Shown here: positions 43,031 to 52,954 of the stretch, one piece after another
Layout of the letters: each line of letters begins with the position of its first letter
How positions within the stretch are numbered: the first letter of the stretch is position 1
Assembly: GCF_002160495.1 (NCBI RefSeq)
Contig: NZ_NFKR01000006.1
Coordinates: 1 to 64,000, forward strand
Source: Erysipelatoclostridium sp. An173
GTDB taxonomy: Bacteria > Bacillota_I > Bacilli_A > Erysipelotrichales > Coprobacillaceae
Length of the DNA: 64,000 nucleotides
Reading direction: 5' to 3'
Program-made: the position numbers and the translations under genes
Notes under the pieces: generated by a model
Told to the model about the DNA's origin: nothing
The model's database searches: none
The model's input: the letters and a program-made list of their open reading frames with translations, nothing else

Positions 43031-43054
43031 ATTTTTGAAAACTGCATCTTTTTT
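43022..43054 (+). terminator. Terminator of mepA
   Basis: AAGATGTAG (43022-43030, containing the stop codon) pairs with CTGCATCTT (43042-43050), then a T-run. Confidence 0.75.
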
Positions 43055-43146
43055 ATTATTTAAATTAGGCATAATGGACATTCTTTTAAAGTATTGGTAT
43101 CGTTATTTTTTTATAGTTATAATGTATGTGAAATAGGGGTGATATT

Positions 43147-43527
43147 ATGCAATATTCAATTAGTGAAGTAGCTAAAAAGTTAAATATACCGGTTTCTACA
43201 ATCAGATATTATGAAAAATTAGGAATGTTGCCACCAATAACTCGTCATAGTGGTATTCGCGTTTTTAGTGAGCGGGATCTTTGTGTGTTAAAGAATATAC
43301 TTACTTTAAAGCAAATGAGAATGCCTTTAAAAGACATCAAGTATTTTTGCTATTTATTTTCTTGTGGCGATATCACATTAGCAAAGCGCAATGAATTGAT
43401 TGAAAAACAGCGTCAAAGTCTTTTAAATGAAATTGAAGATCTAAAAAGAGCATTGTCTTTTTTAGAACATGAAAATTGTTATTTTAATATTAGTCAAAAT
43501 GATTCATATCTAAAAGTTGGAAAATGA
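43147..43527 (+). CDS. MerR-family transcriptional regulator
   Basis: The 126 residues are a full MerR DNA-binding domain (QYSISEVAKKLNIPVSTIRYYEKLGMLPP, then RVFSERDLCVLKNILTLKQMRMPLKDI) with a coiled coil (RNELIEKQRQSLLNEIEDLKRAL). The domain is of the AdhR/YyaN type without the metal-binding Cys pair. It binds dyads in promoters with 19-bp spacers, so the DUF362 promoter about 5 kb upstream or the adjacent mepA and LysR genes are possible targets. ATG 43147 follows AGGGGTGATATT. Its 3' end converges with the LysR gene. Confidence 0.9.
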   Translation: MQYSISEVAKKLNIPVSTIRYYEKLGMLPPITRHSGIRVFSERDLCVLKNILTLKQMRMPLKDIKYFCYLFSCGDITLAKRNELIEKQRQSLLNEIEDLKRALSFLEHENCYFNISQNDSYLKVGK

Positions 43528-43529
43528 TA

Positions 43530-44414
43530 TTATGATTTATTAATTTCTTTTCGTAATTGATTTAAAAAATAACTCGTCGCTTTAGAAAATAAATGATATT
43601 TTTTCCATATTAATGTTAAGCCAACTTCAAGCTTCGGTTCTAGTGGGATAAAGCAAAGTTTGCTATTACCTGAAGTATTGATCAATTTATCTAAACCTAA
43701 AGCATAACCACTTCCTTCTTCAACTAACAAAGAAGCGTTATAGATTAAATTATAAGTTGCTACAATGTTAAGTTTATTATAATCATCATTTAGCCAGCCG
43801 GATATTTCATTTTTGACTATTTCCTGACTTGAACAGATTAAAGGAAGTTTTTTTAATGTATCGGCAGTAATGCTTTTTAGCGATGCAATAGGACTATCTT
43901 TTCTCATTAATACGCCCCATTTATCTTTTACAGGTATTTTAATAAAATCATATTTAGAAATATCAGCTGGTTCAATTAATACCCCAAAATCAATTAAACC
44001 ATTTTCAATTTTTTCAACTACATCTTGAGAATTACCACTGTACAAGTGAAATTTTATTTTAGGATATTCTTTGTGGCAAGTATCGATTACTTTTGCTAGA
44101 ATCCGCATTCCTTCTGTTTCACCACTGCCAATATAAATATCACCACTTATTGTTGTATCGCTATGCATGATTTCTGATTCAGTTTTTTCAACTAAACTAA
44201 TTATTTCTTCAGCTCGTTGTCTAAGTAAGATACCTTCTTCAGTTAAATTTATTTTTCGATTTCCACGAATAAATAATTGTTTACCTAATTGTTCTTCCAA
44301 TTCTTTCATTTGTCTTGAAAGGGGAGGCTGGGTTATATGTAGACTTTCAGCTGCTTTTGAAATTGTTTCTTCTCTAGCGATAGCTAAAAAATACTGTAAG
44401 ACTCTAAATTCCAT
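43530..44414 (-). CDS. LysR-family transcriptional regulator (paralogue B)
   Basis: The 294-residue product has an N-terminal HTH (EFRVLQYFLAIAREETISKAAESLHITQPPLSRQ, residues 2-36) and an effector-binding domain with IYIGSGETEGMRIL. It is about half identical by eye to the LysR at 31618-32499. I take ATG 44414; GTG 44423 is in frame. Convergent with the MerR gene only 2 bp away, sharing no visible terminator between them. The region upstream, where a divergent target gene is normally found, contains no intact gene. Confidence 0.9.
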   Translation of the reverse strand: MEFRVLQYFLAIAREETISKAAESLHITQPPLSRQMKELEEQLGKQLFIRGNRKINLTEEGILLRQRAEEIISLVEKTESEIMHSDTTISGDIYIGSGETEGMRILAKVIDTCHKEYPKIKFHLYSGNSQDVVEKIENGLIDFGVLIEPADISKYDFIKIPVKDKWGVLMRKDSPIASLKSITADTLKKLPLICSSQEIVKNEISGWLNDDYNKLNIVATYNLIYNASLLVEEGSGYALGLDKLINTSGNSKLCFIPLEPKLEVGLTLIWKKYHLFSKATSYFLNQLRKEINKS

Positions 44415-44468
44415 CAATATCACATCATGTTACAATTATAATATATAAACTGACTTGTAATAAAATAA

Positions 44469-44491
44469 AAAAGCCATATAAAATGGCTTTT
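44469..44491. terminator. Terminator-like hairpin upstream of the LysR gene
   Basis: AAAAGCCAT (44469-44477) pairs with ATGGCTTTT (44483-44491). It directly follows the hydrophobic minus-strand remnant and probably once terminated it. Confidence 0.75.
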
Positions 44492-44585
44492 AAGATGGAT
44501 TACCTGCAACGATAATCGCTAATAATATTCCATTAGATGGAATAGCTAGAAAAGTGATTATAATTAAGATTAAATGCCAATACTT
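44490..44585 (-). pseudogene. Possible remnant of a small hydrophobic protein
   Basis: The minus strand reads KYWHLILIIITFLAIPSNG and ILLAIIVAGNPS to a TAA stop, 31 codons, followed at once by a good terminator hairpin. The composition is that of a membrane helix hairpin. There is no start codon, and an in-frame stop precedes the stretch. It is either the decayed tail of a lost membrane protein or chance. I see no other intact gene in 44586-45110. Confidence 0.35.
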
Positions 44586-44660
44586 TTAAAGGGTAGTTGC
44601 TAAGCCTTCAATAAATTATGACATTTAAAAAGAATTCTCAGATAGCTAAGTATCAGTTAG

Positions 44661-44713
44661 GTTAGAGAATTGCAGTCATTTATAGCTTCGTGTAAATAAA
44701 TCATTTTTCTAAC
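44661..44713 (+). repeat. Upstream copy of the eno-leader RNA core
   Basis: Bases 44686-44713 (CTTCGTGTAAATAAAT ... CTAAC) match 45036-45064 at about 24 of 28 positions. GTTAGA (44661-44666) can pair with TCTAAC (44708-44713), as GGTTAG pairs with CTAACC in the second copy. Small hairpins follow at 44721-44739 (AAATAG/CTATTT) and 44741-44760 (AGGTG/CACCT). No coding gene lies behind it. Confidence 0.6.
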
Positions 44714-45019
44714 ATTTTTTAAATAGTAGTCAGCTATTTAAGGTGAATAATAAACCACCTGAATAAAGTATAAAATAAAGACGGTTTAAAGTCAATGAAA
44801 CATATATGATAATCTTTTAAAAATTTTCAATTTAATTAATATTTATTAAGGATGATTAGCTGGCAATGAAAAGCTTTATCGATATGTTGAGATTTGGCTA
44901 AAGACTTAGAAAAATCTAACTTTTTTTACTATAAATGAACTGTTATTTTTTTGAAAAAAATTTTGATTTTTATCATCTTTTAGATTGCATAATATAAGGC
45001 TTTGTGGTATCCTATTAAT

Positions 45020-46401
<1,382 letters not shown>

Positions 46402-46422
46402 TTAAAAAAATTATTAAAGTAG

Positions 46423-46489
46423 TTGCTTTCTTGGTTAGTCTGTGCTAACATATAGATAGTTAGTTAAAGCTAACTAAGAAAAGGAGGCA
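46423..46489 (+). promoter_or_regulatory. nrdI control region with two GTTAG/CTAAC dyads
   Basis: TTGCTT (46423-46428) and TAACAT (46446-46451) are spaced 17 bp apart as a possible promoter. The dyad GTTAG-TCTGTG-CTAAC overlaps it. A second dyad AGTTAG-TTAAAG-CTAACT lies just before the Shine-Dalgarno AAAAGGAGG. Confidence 0.45.
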
Positions 46490-46496
46490 TAGTTAT

Positions 46497-46850
46497 ATGA
46501 AGATAGTATATGCATCAAGAACCGGTAATGTTCAAAGTATTATTGATCGTTTAAATGTTGATGCTTTAGAAATCAGCTCTGGAGCAGAAATGATTAGTGA
46601 AGATTATCTTTTGATAACTTATACTGATGGCTATGGTGATGTCCCTAGCGAGGTTGAAGAATTTCTAAATGGTAATAATAGCCATTTAAAGGGTGTCATT
46701 GTTAGTGGTGATCAAGGATACGGTGAAGCTTATTGCAAGGCTGGAGATGTTATTGCTAAGCAATATAACGTACCATGTCTTTATAAAGTTGAGAATGATG
46801 GAACTGAAGAAGATATTGATGAAATTAGAAAAATAATTGAAAATCAATAA
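46497..46850 (+). CDS. nrdI: NrdI-like flavodoxin
   Basis: The 117-residue product matches NrdI, the FMN protein that supplies oxidant to assemble the dimanganese-tyrosyl cofactor of class Ib ribonucleotide reductase. FMN-loop SRTGNVQSII, the YTDGYGDVPSEVEEFL stretch, HLKGVIVSGDQGYGEAYCKAGDVIA and the late VPCLYKVENDGTEEDIDEI follow the family. No nrdE, nrdF or nrdH lies beside it, so either these are elsewhere or this orphan serves another partner. ATG 46497 follows AAAAGGAGGCATAGTTAT. Confidence 0.85.
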   Translation: MKIVYASRTGNVQSIIDRLNVDALEISSGAEMISEDYLLITYTDGYGDVPSEVEEFLNGNNSHLKGVIVSGDQGYGEAYCKAGDVIAKQYNVPCLYKVENDGTEEDIDEIRKIIENQ

Positions 46851-46856
46851 TAAGTT

Positions 46857-46935
46857 TTATACTTATAATCTTATCTAATATACCTACAACGATTAAAATT
46901 TCCTAATAATTTAGAAATAGTAATTATAAGTATAA
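46857..46935. repeat. 13-bp perfect inverted repeat after nrdI
   Basis: TTATACTTATAAT (46857-46869) and ATTATAAGTATAA (46923-46935), 53 bp apart. It is followed by a longer imperfect dyad, AGTGAGAGTATCCGTATT (46941-46958) with AATACGGTACTCTTACT (46989-47005), about 16 pairs. Confidence 0.7.
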
Positions 46936-47039
46936 CATTTAGTGAGAGTATCCGTATTATGCTATTCACCTTTTTCTCGAAGATATTAAATACGGTACTC
47001 TTACTAATTTTATCCCGTCGAATAATAAATAATATTAAC

Positions 47040-47067
47040 TTGAATAGCCAAATTCCTTAAATATAAT
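47040..47067 (+). promoter_or_regulatory. Promoter inside the nrdI-DtxR intergenic region
   Basis: TTGAAT (47040-47045), 16-bp spacer, TATAAT (47062-47067). No ORF of useful length follows before the terminator at 47274. Confidence 0.55.
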
Positions 47068-47073
47068 GATTTC

Positions 47074-47305
47074 TTTAATATTTGATTTCATTCTCAAGTA
47101 ATATTTTGATTTTTCAAAATATTTTAGAAAGTTTTTTGAAAATGCGATAAAGTTATCCTTCAAGTCATAAGTATGCATTTTCAATAATCGAGCTATAAAA
47201 ATCCACATCCTAATTAAGTGATAAATAATTTAGCCATTATAATTATCATTCTAAAATAGTTCGTTTTACTTTCAAAACCGGAATTATCCTTCCGGTTTTC
47301 TTTTT
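47074..47305 (+). ncRNA. Candidate small RNA of about 230 nt
   Basis: Between a good promoter (47040-47067) and a strong terminator (47274-47305), about 230 nt carries no plausible ORF. It contains an internal 10-bp perfect stem, TTGAAAATGC (47136-47145) with GCATTTTCAA (47175-47184). It does not show tmRNA, RNase P, SRP or 6S hallmarks. Expression is inferred only from the promoter and terminator. Confidence 0.4.
47274..47305 (+). terminator. Strong terminator ahead of the DtxR-type gene
   Basis: AAAACCGGAA (47274-47283) pairs perfectly with TTCCGGTTTT (47290-47299), followed by CTTTTT. It is too far from nrdI (more than 420 bp) to be an obvious nrdI terminator. Confidence 0.88.
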
Positions 47306-47352
47306 ATGTTATTGTTGGTATACTTATAATGTATTAATTGGAGGTGTATAAT

Positions 47353-47724
47353 ATGCATGAATCTGGTGAAATGTATTTAGAGACAATCTTATTATTGAAA
47401 AAACGTAATAATAGTGTTCGCTCGATTGATGTGGCTAAAGAATTAGGTTTTAGTAAACCTAGTGTTAGTAGAGGAGTGGGCATTTTGAAAAATGATGGCT
47501 ATATTACAATTGATAGTAAAGGTTTTATTGAATTGACAGAATTAGGGCTAAATAAAGCTAATTCAGTGTATGAAAAACACCTTTATTTAACAGATTTTTT
47601 AATGGCTACTGCTAATGTAAGTAAGGAAGTAGCTGAAGAAGATGCCTGTAGAATTGAGCATATTATTAGTGATGAAGTGTTTGCAGGTATAAAACAATAT
47701 GTTGAAGAAAATAAAAAAAATTAA
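47353..47724 (+). CDS. DtxR/MntR-family metal-responsive regulator
   Basis: The 123 residues have the N-terminal winged helix HESGEMYLETILLLKKRNNSVRSIDVAKELGFSKPSVSRGVGIL, then the metal-binding dimerisation domain with VSKEVAEEDACRIEHIISDEVF (E-x-x-D-x-C-x-x-E-H, the ancillary/primary metal residues of MntR/IdeR). The SH3-like third domain is absent, as in MntR. It probably senses Mn or Fe; the mntP gene at 63 kb is a plausible relative in function. ATG 47353 follows TTGGAGGTGTATAAT. Confidence 0.87.
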   Translation: MHESGEMYLETILLLKKRNNSVRSIDVAKELGFSKPSVSRGVGILKNDGYITIDSKGFIELTELGLNKANSVYEKHLYLTDFLMATANVSKEVAEEDACRIEHIISDEVFAGIKQYVEENKKN

Positions 47725-47749
47725 GTTCTGATAAAGGACTTAATTTTTT
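47719..47749 (+). terminator. Terminator of the DtxR-type gene
   Basis: AATTAAGT (47719-47726) pairs with ACTTAATT (47738-47745), then T residues. Confidence 0.78.
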
Positions 47750-47751
47750 GT

Positions 47752-48201
47752 TTAATTAAAACTATTTTGACATTTTTTAAAATACAATAAATCTGTAGCT
47801 TGCATATCGTTTTCGATTATTTCTTTAGGATAATAATCAATGAAGAAATTTTCAATCCGATGTGAGTAACGATATCCTAGCCGAGTATAGAAAGTGATGT
47901 TTTCTAAACTAGAGTTAGCAGTTCCAATTAAAATACAAGGATAAGAACTGTATTTTTCTTCAACATATTTAATTAATGCTTTGGCATAACCATGATTACG
48001 ATGTTCAAGTAACGTTAAAATATTTTTTATTTCAACATTACCATCGATGATCTCTACAGCTAAAAAACTAACAGGTTCATTGTTAACAAAGTAGCCATAT
48101 AAAGTACCGTGTTTTAAATAATCACGAACAAGATTTATGTTAGGATCACTTTCAGTAAGTAGTTGATCATAATCCATTTTGTTATCTATTTCTTTTATCA
48201 T
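47752..48201 (-). CDS. GNAT-family N-acetyltransferase
   Basis: The 149-residue product has a GNAT core, ILTLLEHRNHGYAKALIKYVEEKY (motif A), preceded by the strands GYFVNNEPVSFLAVEIIDGNVEIKN and followed by ILIGTANSSLENITFYTRLGY (motif B). It acetylates an unknown amine. ATG 48201 follows CTAGGAGGCTAGT. Convergent with the DtxR-type gene and divergent from the CapA-like gene. Confidence 0.85.
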   Translation of the reverse strand: MIKEIDNKMDYDQLLTESDPNINLVRDYLKHGTLYGYFVNNEPVSFLAVEIIDGNVEIKNILTLLEHRNHGYAKALIKYVEEKYSSYPCILIGTANSSLENITFYTRLGYRYSHRIENFFIDYYPKEIIENDMQATDLLYFKKCQNSFN

Positions 48202-48382
48202 ACTAGCCTCCTAGAAAGAATTATATCAAAGCTGTTAAATAATTAAAAGATTGTTTTTTTCAATAAATTTTTTTAATAAAAATTTATTGAGAGAGATTAA
48301 TGGATTTTATTGTAATAGTTAGCGGAAATATTTTTTTTTATAGCAAAGAATGTTATACTAATAAAAGAAATGAGGTAAGGAA

Positions 48383-49432
48383 ATGAAAAAGATATTGTTA
48401 TGTTTGATAATGGTGTTGATGGTAGTTGGCTGCTCTTCATCAGGAGATGGCAACACTACAGAAAAAAAAGAAAGTAAAAAGAAAGATGAAACATCAACTG
48501 TCGAAAAAGAGCCGGTAAATGTTAGTGTAAAGATGAGTTTTGCTGGTGACTGTACTTTAGGAAATTATGCCGGCCAATCATATTCAGGATCCTTTAATCA
48601 AGAATACGCTAATCAGGGAAATGATACTACATATTTTTTAAGAAATGTAAAAAGTGTATTTGAACAAGATGATTTAACGATCGTTAATTTAGAAGGTCCG
48701 TTAACAACGGCAACTTCTCATGCTGAAAAACAATTTGCTTTTAGTGGTCCATATGAATATGCTAATATCTTAACTAGTGGTAGTGTTGAGATGGTTTCTT
48801 TAGCTAATAACCATTCTGAAGACTATTTTGCTCAAGGAATGAGCGATACCAAAAATATATTAGATGAAAAGGGTATTGGTTATTTTGGATATGAAACTTC
48901 ATGTGTTAAAGAAGTTAATGGTATCAAAATTGGTTTTCTAGGTTATCGTTCGATGTCTGTTTCAATGAATAATGAACAAGGGCGTGCTACAATTAAAGCG
49001 GCTATTGAAGATTTAAAAAATAATCAAGGTGCTAATGCTGTTGTAGTATTTTATCACTGGGGAATTGAACGTGATTATTCAGCTAATGATGATCAACGTG
49101 AATTAGCTAAATTTTCAATTGATAGCGGAGCTGATTTAGTCGTTGGTTCTCATCCTCATGTTATTCAAGGGGTTGAGGAATATAATGGTAAACAAATTGT
49201 TTATTCATTAGGAAATTTCTGCTTTGGTGGCAATAAAAATCCAAGTGATACTGATTCAATGATTTATTCAATTACAATGAATTTTACGGATGGTAAATTT
49301 ACTAGCGAAACTCATGAAATTATTCCTTGTTCAATTACAACAAGTTCTAGCCGTAATAACTACCAGCCAACTATATTAGAAGGCGATGAAAAACAAAGAG
49401 TACTTGATAAAATTCAACAATATAGTTATTAA
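48383..49432 (+). CDS. CapA-like lipoprotein (PGA_cap metallophosphatase fold)
   Basis: The 349-residue exported protein has signal MKKILLCLIMVLMVVGC with lipobox VVGC, then a Ser/Lys/Glu-rich linker (about residues 20-45). Its PGA_cap domain (about 48-325) shows SFAGDCTLGN, LTIVNLEGPLTTA, VSLANNHSEDYFAQGM, VVVFYHWGIERDYSA, VVGSHPHVIQGVE and VYSLGNFCFGG. This is the calcineurin-like fold of CapA/PgsA. No capB/capC genes are near, so a poly-gamma-glutamate role is not supported; a cell-surface hydrolase is likelier. ATG follows TGAGGTAAGGAA. Confidence 0.9.
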   Translation: MKKILLCLIMVLMVVGCSSSGDGNTTEKKESKKKDETSTVEKEPVNVSVKMSFAGDCTLGNYAGQSYSGSFNQEYANQGNDTTYFLRNVKSVFEQDDLTIVNLEGPLTTATSHAEKQFAFSGPYEYANILTSGSVEMVSLANNHSEDYFAQGMSDTKNILDEKGIGYFGYETSCVKEVNGIKIGFLGYRSMSVSMNNEQGRATIKAAIEDLKNNQGANAVVVFYHWGIERDYSANDDQRELAKFSIDSGADLVVGSHPHVIQGVEEYNGKQIVYSLGNFCFGGNKNPSDTDSMIYSITMNFTDGKFTSETHEIIPCSITTSSSRNNYQPTILEGDEKQRVLDKIQQYSY

Positions 49433-49465
49433 AATAAATAGAAGCTTTTGGCTTCTATTTATTTA
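49433..49465 (+). terminator. Terminator of the CapA-like gene
   Basis: AAATAAATAGAAGC and GCTTCTATTTATTT form a 14-bp stem around TTTTG between 49433 and 49465. Confidence 0.82.
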
Positions 49466-49485
49466 AAAGATAAGAGGTGTTTTAA

Positions 49486-49752
49486 TTGAAAGAAAAATTA
49501 TTAAAATTTTTTTATAGTGGTTTTATCGTATTGTTGATTGGTTTATTAGGTGGACGTATTTCTGGCAACTATTCAACAAGTGTTTTGAATATTATTTATT
49601 TAGTAATTATTATTTTAGCGATAATTGGTTATTTTGGATATCTTAAATTACAAGAGATTAAAGTTGATGATAGAACTGCGATAAATAAAACAATATTACA
49701 AATTATTATTCCAATTGTAGTTTTGTTATTATTCAACAATTTTTATCATTAA
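49486..49752 (+). CDS. Small membrane protein of unknown function
   Basis: The 88 residues hold about three hydrophobic segments (FYSGFIVLLIGLLGG, VLNIIYLVIIILAIIGYFG and ILQIIIPIVVLLLFNNFY), with basic residues at the N-terminus and a charged loop KLQEIKVDDRTA. The start is TTG 49486 after AGAGGTGTTTTAA. No family recognised. It sits between two terminator-like elements upstream of the ZTP leader, so it may be co-transcribed with capA-like by read-through or expressed alone. Confidence 0.65.
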   Translation: MKEKLLKFFYSGFIVLLIGLLGGRISGNYSTSVLNIIYLVIIILAIIGYFGYLKLQEIKVDDRTAINKTILQIIIPIVVLLLFNNFYH

Positions 49753-49757
49753 TTTAC

Positions 49758-49786
49758 TTGAAACTTATTTTAATAAATGATATCAT
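49758..49786 (+). promoter_or_regulatory. Promoter of the fhs-pur operon
   Basis: TTGAAA (49758-49763), 17-bp spacer, TATCAT (49781-49786), just before the ZTP riboswitch. Confidence 0.7.
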
Positions 49787-49794
49787 GCAAATAG

Positions 49795-49894
49795 TTATAC
49801 GACTGACGGAAGTGGAATTAACCACAGGGAGTATAATCGTGTAAGAGCCGACCGTCTGGGCCAAAGTAGTCTAGATGGTGCACGGCTCTTTTTT
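49795..49894 (+). promoter_or_regulatory. ZTP (pfl) riboswitch with terminator
   Basis: The conserved ZTP aptamer features are present in order: GACTGACGGAAGTGG, AACCAC, GGGAGT and the pseudoknot block GCCGACCGTCTGGGC. Terminator: AAGAGCCG (49843-49850) pairs with CGGCTCTT (49883-49890), followed by T residues. ZMP/ZTP binding is expected to disrupt the terminator and turn on fhs and the purine genes when 10-formyl-THF is short. Confidence 0.95.
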
Positions 49895-50018
49895 CATTGT
49901 TAGGAAGTATGTCTTTAAAATACTAAGCTTACATTGCTATCGGTTGAGAAAAAAGCCAAAATATGGTATAAAGAAGATGTGAAATTCCTCTAAAAATTTA
50001 ACTGGAAAGGGTGGCGTT

Positions 50019-51689
50019 ATGTTAACTGATGTTGAAATTGCACAAAGTGCAAAAATGGAACCAATTAAAGAAATTGCAAGCAAAATTGGATTAGTCGAAG
50101 ATGATTTAGAATTGTATGGAAAATACAAAGCTAAAATATCTTTAGAAACTATTAATCGAGTAGAAAACAATCCTGATGGAAAATTAGTATTAGTTACTGC
50201 AATTAATCCAACTCCTGCAGGAGAAGGGAAAACAACTACAATGATTGGTCTTTCTCAGGCTTTAAATAAAATGGGAAAAAAATCAATTGTAGCAATGCGT
50301 GAACCATCATTAGGTCCTTGTTTTGGAATCAAAGGTGGAGCTGCTGGTGGCGGGTATGCTCAAGTAGTACCAATGGAAGATATTAATCTTCATTTTACAG
50401 GTGATATTCATGCAATTACTGCTGCTAATAACTTAATTGCAGCAATGCTTGATAATTCAATTCATCATGGTAATCCACTAAATATTGATGTTCGTAATAT
50501 TGTATGGAAACGTGTTGTTGATTTAAATGATCGAGCATTAAGACATACAATTTGTGGATTAGGTGGAAAAGTTAATGGAGTGCCTCGTGAAGATGGATTC
50601 GATATTTCTGTTGCTAGTGAAGTTATGGCTATCTTATGTTTAGCAACAAGTCTTGATGATTTAAAACAAAGAGCAGGAAAAATGATAGTTGCTTATAATT
50701 ATGATGGTGAACCTGTGACTGTTGATGATATTGAAGCAACAGGTGCGGTTACATTATTATTAAAAGATGCTATTAAACCAAATTTAGTGCAAACATTAGA
50801 TCATACGCCAGTTTTTGTTCATGGTGGGCCATTTGCTAATATTGCTCATGGCTGCAATTCAGTTATGGCAACTAAATTAGCAATGAAATTAGGTGATTAT
50901 GCAATAACTGAAGCTGGATTCGGAGCTGATTTAGGGGCTGAAAAATTCTTAGATATTAAATGTCGTCAAGCTAATTTAAATCCTCAAGCAGTAGTAATTG
51001 TGGCTACTGTTAGAGCTTTAAAAATGCATGGTGGTATGGATAAAAAAGAATTAGCTAATGAAAATTTAGAAGCCTTAGCAGCTGGTATTAAAAACTTAGA
51101 AAAACATATTGAAAATATTGCTAAATATGATTTACCTTCAGTAGTTGCAATAAATGCATTCCCAACTGATAGTGAAGCTGAATTACAATTATTAAAAGAT
51201 ACATGCAATAAAATGGGTGTAGATGTAGCAATCTCTAAAGTATGGGAAAAAGGTGCTGATGGTGGTATTGAATTAGCAGAAAAATTATTAGAGATTTTAG
51301 AAACTAAAGAAGCAAATTATCATCCAATTTATGATTTAGACTTAACAATTAAAGAAAAAATTGAAACAATCGCCAAAGAAATCTATGGTGCCGATGGTGT
51401 GGCGTTCGATAAAAAAGTCATCACAAAGATGAAAAAATATGAAGCTCAAGGATTAGATAAATTACCTATTTGTGTTGCTAAAACACAATATTCTTTATCA
51501 GATCAGCCTAATTTATTAGGTCGCCCAAGTGGTTTTACAGTTAAGATAAATGATCTAATTCCAGCTGCTGGAGCCGGTTTTTTAATCGCTATTTCTGGAA
51601 GCATTATGAGAATGCCAGGACTACCAAAACGCCCAGCTGCAGTTAATATGGATATTGATAAAGATGGTAAGATTGTGGGACTATTCTAA
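50019..51689 (+). CDS. fhs: Formate-tetrahydrofolate ligase
   Basis: The 556-residue ATP-dependent enzyme makes 10-formyl-THF from formate and THF. The P-loop region [22 protein letters not shown] and the signature [36 protein letters not shown] are intact. Product feeds PurN and PurH in the same operon. It is the first gene after the ZTP riboswitch, ATG 50019 following GGAAAGGGTGGCGTT. Full family length. Confidence 0.97.
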   Translation: MLTDVEIAQSAKMEPIKEIASKIGLVEDDLELYGKYKAKISLETINRVENNPDGKLVLVTAINPTPAGEGKTTTMIGLSQALNKMGKKSIVAMREPSLGPCFGIKGGAAGGGYAQVVPMEDINLHFTGDIHAITAANNLIAAMLDNSIHHGNPLNIDVRNIVWKRVVDLNDRALRHTICGLGGKVNGVPREDGFDISVASEVMAILCLATSLDDLKQRAGKMIVAYNYDGEPVTVDDIEATGAVTLLLKDAIKPNLVQTLDHTPVFVHGGPFANIAHGCNSVMATKLAMKLGDYAITEAGFGADLGAEKFLDIKCRQANLNPQAVVIVATVRALKMHGGMDKKELANENLEALAAGIKNLEKHIENIAKYDLPSVVAINAFPTDSEAELQLLKDTCNKMGVDVAISKVWEKGADGGIELAEKLLEILETKEANYHPIYDLDLTIKEKIETIAKEIYGADGVAFDKKVITKMKKYEAQGLDKLPICVAKTQYSLSDQPNLLGRPSGFTVKINDLIPAAGAGFLIAISGSIMRMPGLPKRPAAVNMDIDKDGKIVGLF

Positions 51690-51736
51690 AAGTGACGCAG
51701 GTCACTTTTAGTGGTTTAAATAGAAAGGAAGGAATT

Positions 51737-52225
51737 ATGAAAGTCGCAATTATTATGGGGTCAACTAGTGATTTAAGTAAAGTTGAACCAGCAATAACAA
51801 TTTTGAAAGATTATGGTGTTGAAGTAAACGTTCGTTGTTTATCAGCACATCGAGCTCATTTAGGGCTTAGTTCATTTATTAAAGAAACTGAAACTGATGG
51901 TACTGAAGTTATCATTACTGCTGCTGGAATGGCTGCTGCTTTACCAGGAGTTGTTGCTTCACAAACAGTATTACCAGTAATTGGTGTACCAATTAGCGGA
52001 GCTACTTTAGATGGTATGGATGCATTATTATCAATTGTCCAAATGCCTTCAGGAATTCCAGTAGCAACAGTTGCTATTAATGGAAGTAAAAATGCAGCTT
52101 ATCTAGCATTACAAATCATGGCAATTAAACATGATGAAATTAAAGAAAAATTAATTGCTTATCGTAAAGATATGGAAAATCAAGCAATGAAAGCAAACGA
52201 AGAAGTTATTGAAAAGTACAAATAA
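51737..52225 (+). CDS. purE: N5-carboxyaminoimidazole ribonucleotide mutase / AIR carboxylase
   Basis: The 162-residue product begins VAIIMGSTSDLSKVEPA with the class-defining SAHRAHLGLSSF and ITAAGMAAALPGVVAS segments. No purK is in the operon. PurE alone occurs in class II systems (direct AIR carboxylation) or with purK elsewhere. The MGSTSD plus SAHRAH motifs do not settle the class. ATG 51737 follows GAAAGGAAGGAATT; the longer frame to 51692 lacks a ribosome binding site. Confidence 0.94.
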   Translation: MKVAIIMGSTSDLSKVEPAITILKDYGVEVNVRCLSAHRAHLGLSSFIKETETDGTEVIITAAGMAAALPGVVASQTVLPVIGVPISGATLDGMDALLSIVQMPSGIPVATVAINGSKNAAYLALQIMAIKHDEIKEKLIAYRKDMENQAMKANEEVIEKYK

Positions 52226-52238
52226 GGAGATATTACAA

Positions 52239-52940
52239 ATGGCAGAATTATTATACGAAGGAAAAGCAAAACAAGTTTATAAAACAGACAAAGAAGATGA
52301 ATATTTAATTCATTATAAGGATGATGCAACAGCTGGAAACGGTGTTAAACATGATCAATTTGAAGGTAAAGGGGTTTTAAATAACACTATTTCATGTATT
52401 ATCTTTGATATGCTTGAAGAAGCGGGAATTAAAACTCATATGATCAAAAAATTAAATGATCGCGATGTTTTAGTAAAAAAAGTAGAAATTTTCCCATTAG
52501 AAGTAATTATTCGTAATATAACTACTGGATCTTTCTGTAAAAGATTAGGAGCACCAGAAGGAATTGTTTTAGATGAACCAATTTTTGAATTAAGTTATAA
52601 AAATGATGATTATGGTGATCCACTTATTAATGAAGATCATGCCGTTGCTTTGAAATTATGTACTCGTGATGAATACAACTTTATTAAAGAACAAACTTTA
52701 AAAATCAATGAATTATTAAAAGAATTTTTCTTAAGTTTAAATTTAAAATTAGTTGATTTTAAAATTGAATTTGGAAAAACACCTGATGGTGAAATCTTAT
52801 TAGCTGATGAAATTTCTCCAGATTCTTGTCGTTTATGGGATGTAGAAACTAATCAAAAATATGATAAAGATGTTTTCAGACAAGATATTGGTGATTTAAT
52901 TGAAACTTATAAAGCTGTATTAGCTAGAATGCAAAAATAA
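52239..52940 (+). CDS. purC: SAICAR synthetase
   Basis: The 233 residues begin LLYEGKAKQVYKTDKEDEYLIHYKDDATAGNG, the N-terminal ATP-grasp-like signature. VEVIIRN-like (PLEVIIRNITTGSFCKRLG), LADEISPDSCRLWD and KIEFGKTPDGEI are conserved. It joins CAIR and aspartate. ATG 52239 follows AATAAGGAGATATTACAA, 13 bp after purE. Confidence 0.96.
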   Translation: MAELLYEGKAKQVYKTDKEDEYLIHYKDDATAGNGVKHDQFEGKGVLNNTISCIIFDMLEEAGIKTHMIKKLNDRDVLVKKVEIFPLEVIIRNITTGSFCKRLGAPEGIVLDEPIFELSYKNDDYGDPLINEDHAVALKLCTRDEYNFIKEQTLKINELLKEFFLSLNLKLVDFKIEFGKTPDGEILLADEISPDSCRLWDVETNQKYDKDVFRQDIGDLIETYKAVLARMQK

Positions 52941-52954
52941 AAGGGGAACATAAA

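Noticed and set aside
48383-49432. Poly-gamma-glutamate capsule operon
   Set aside because: Only the CapA-fold protein is present; capB/capC-type synthetase genes are missing.
49795-49894. Structured leader before fhs as a new RNA
   Set aside because: It carries all conserved blocks of the ZTP (pfl) riboswitch.
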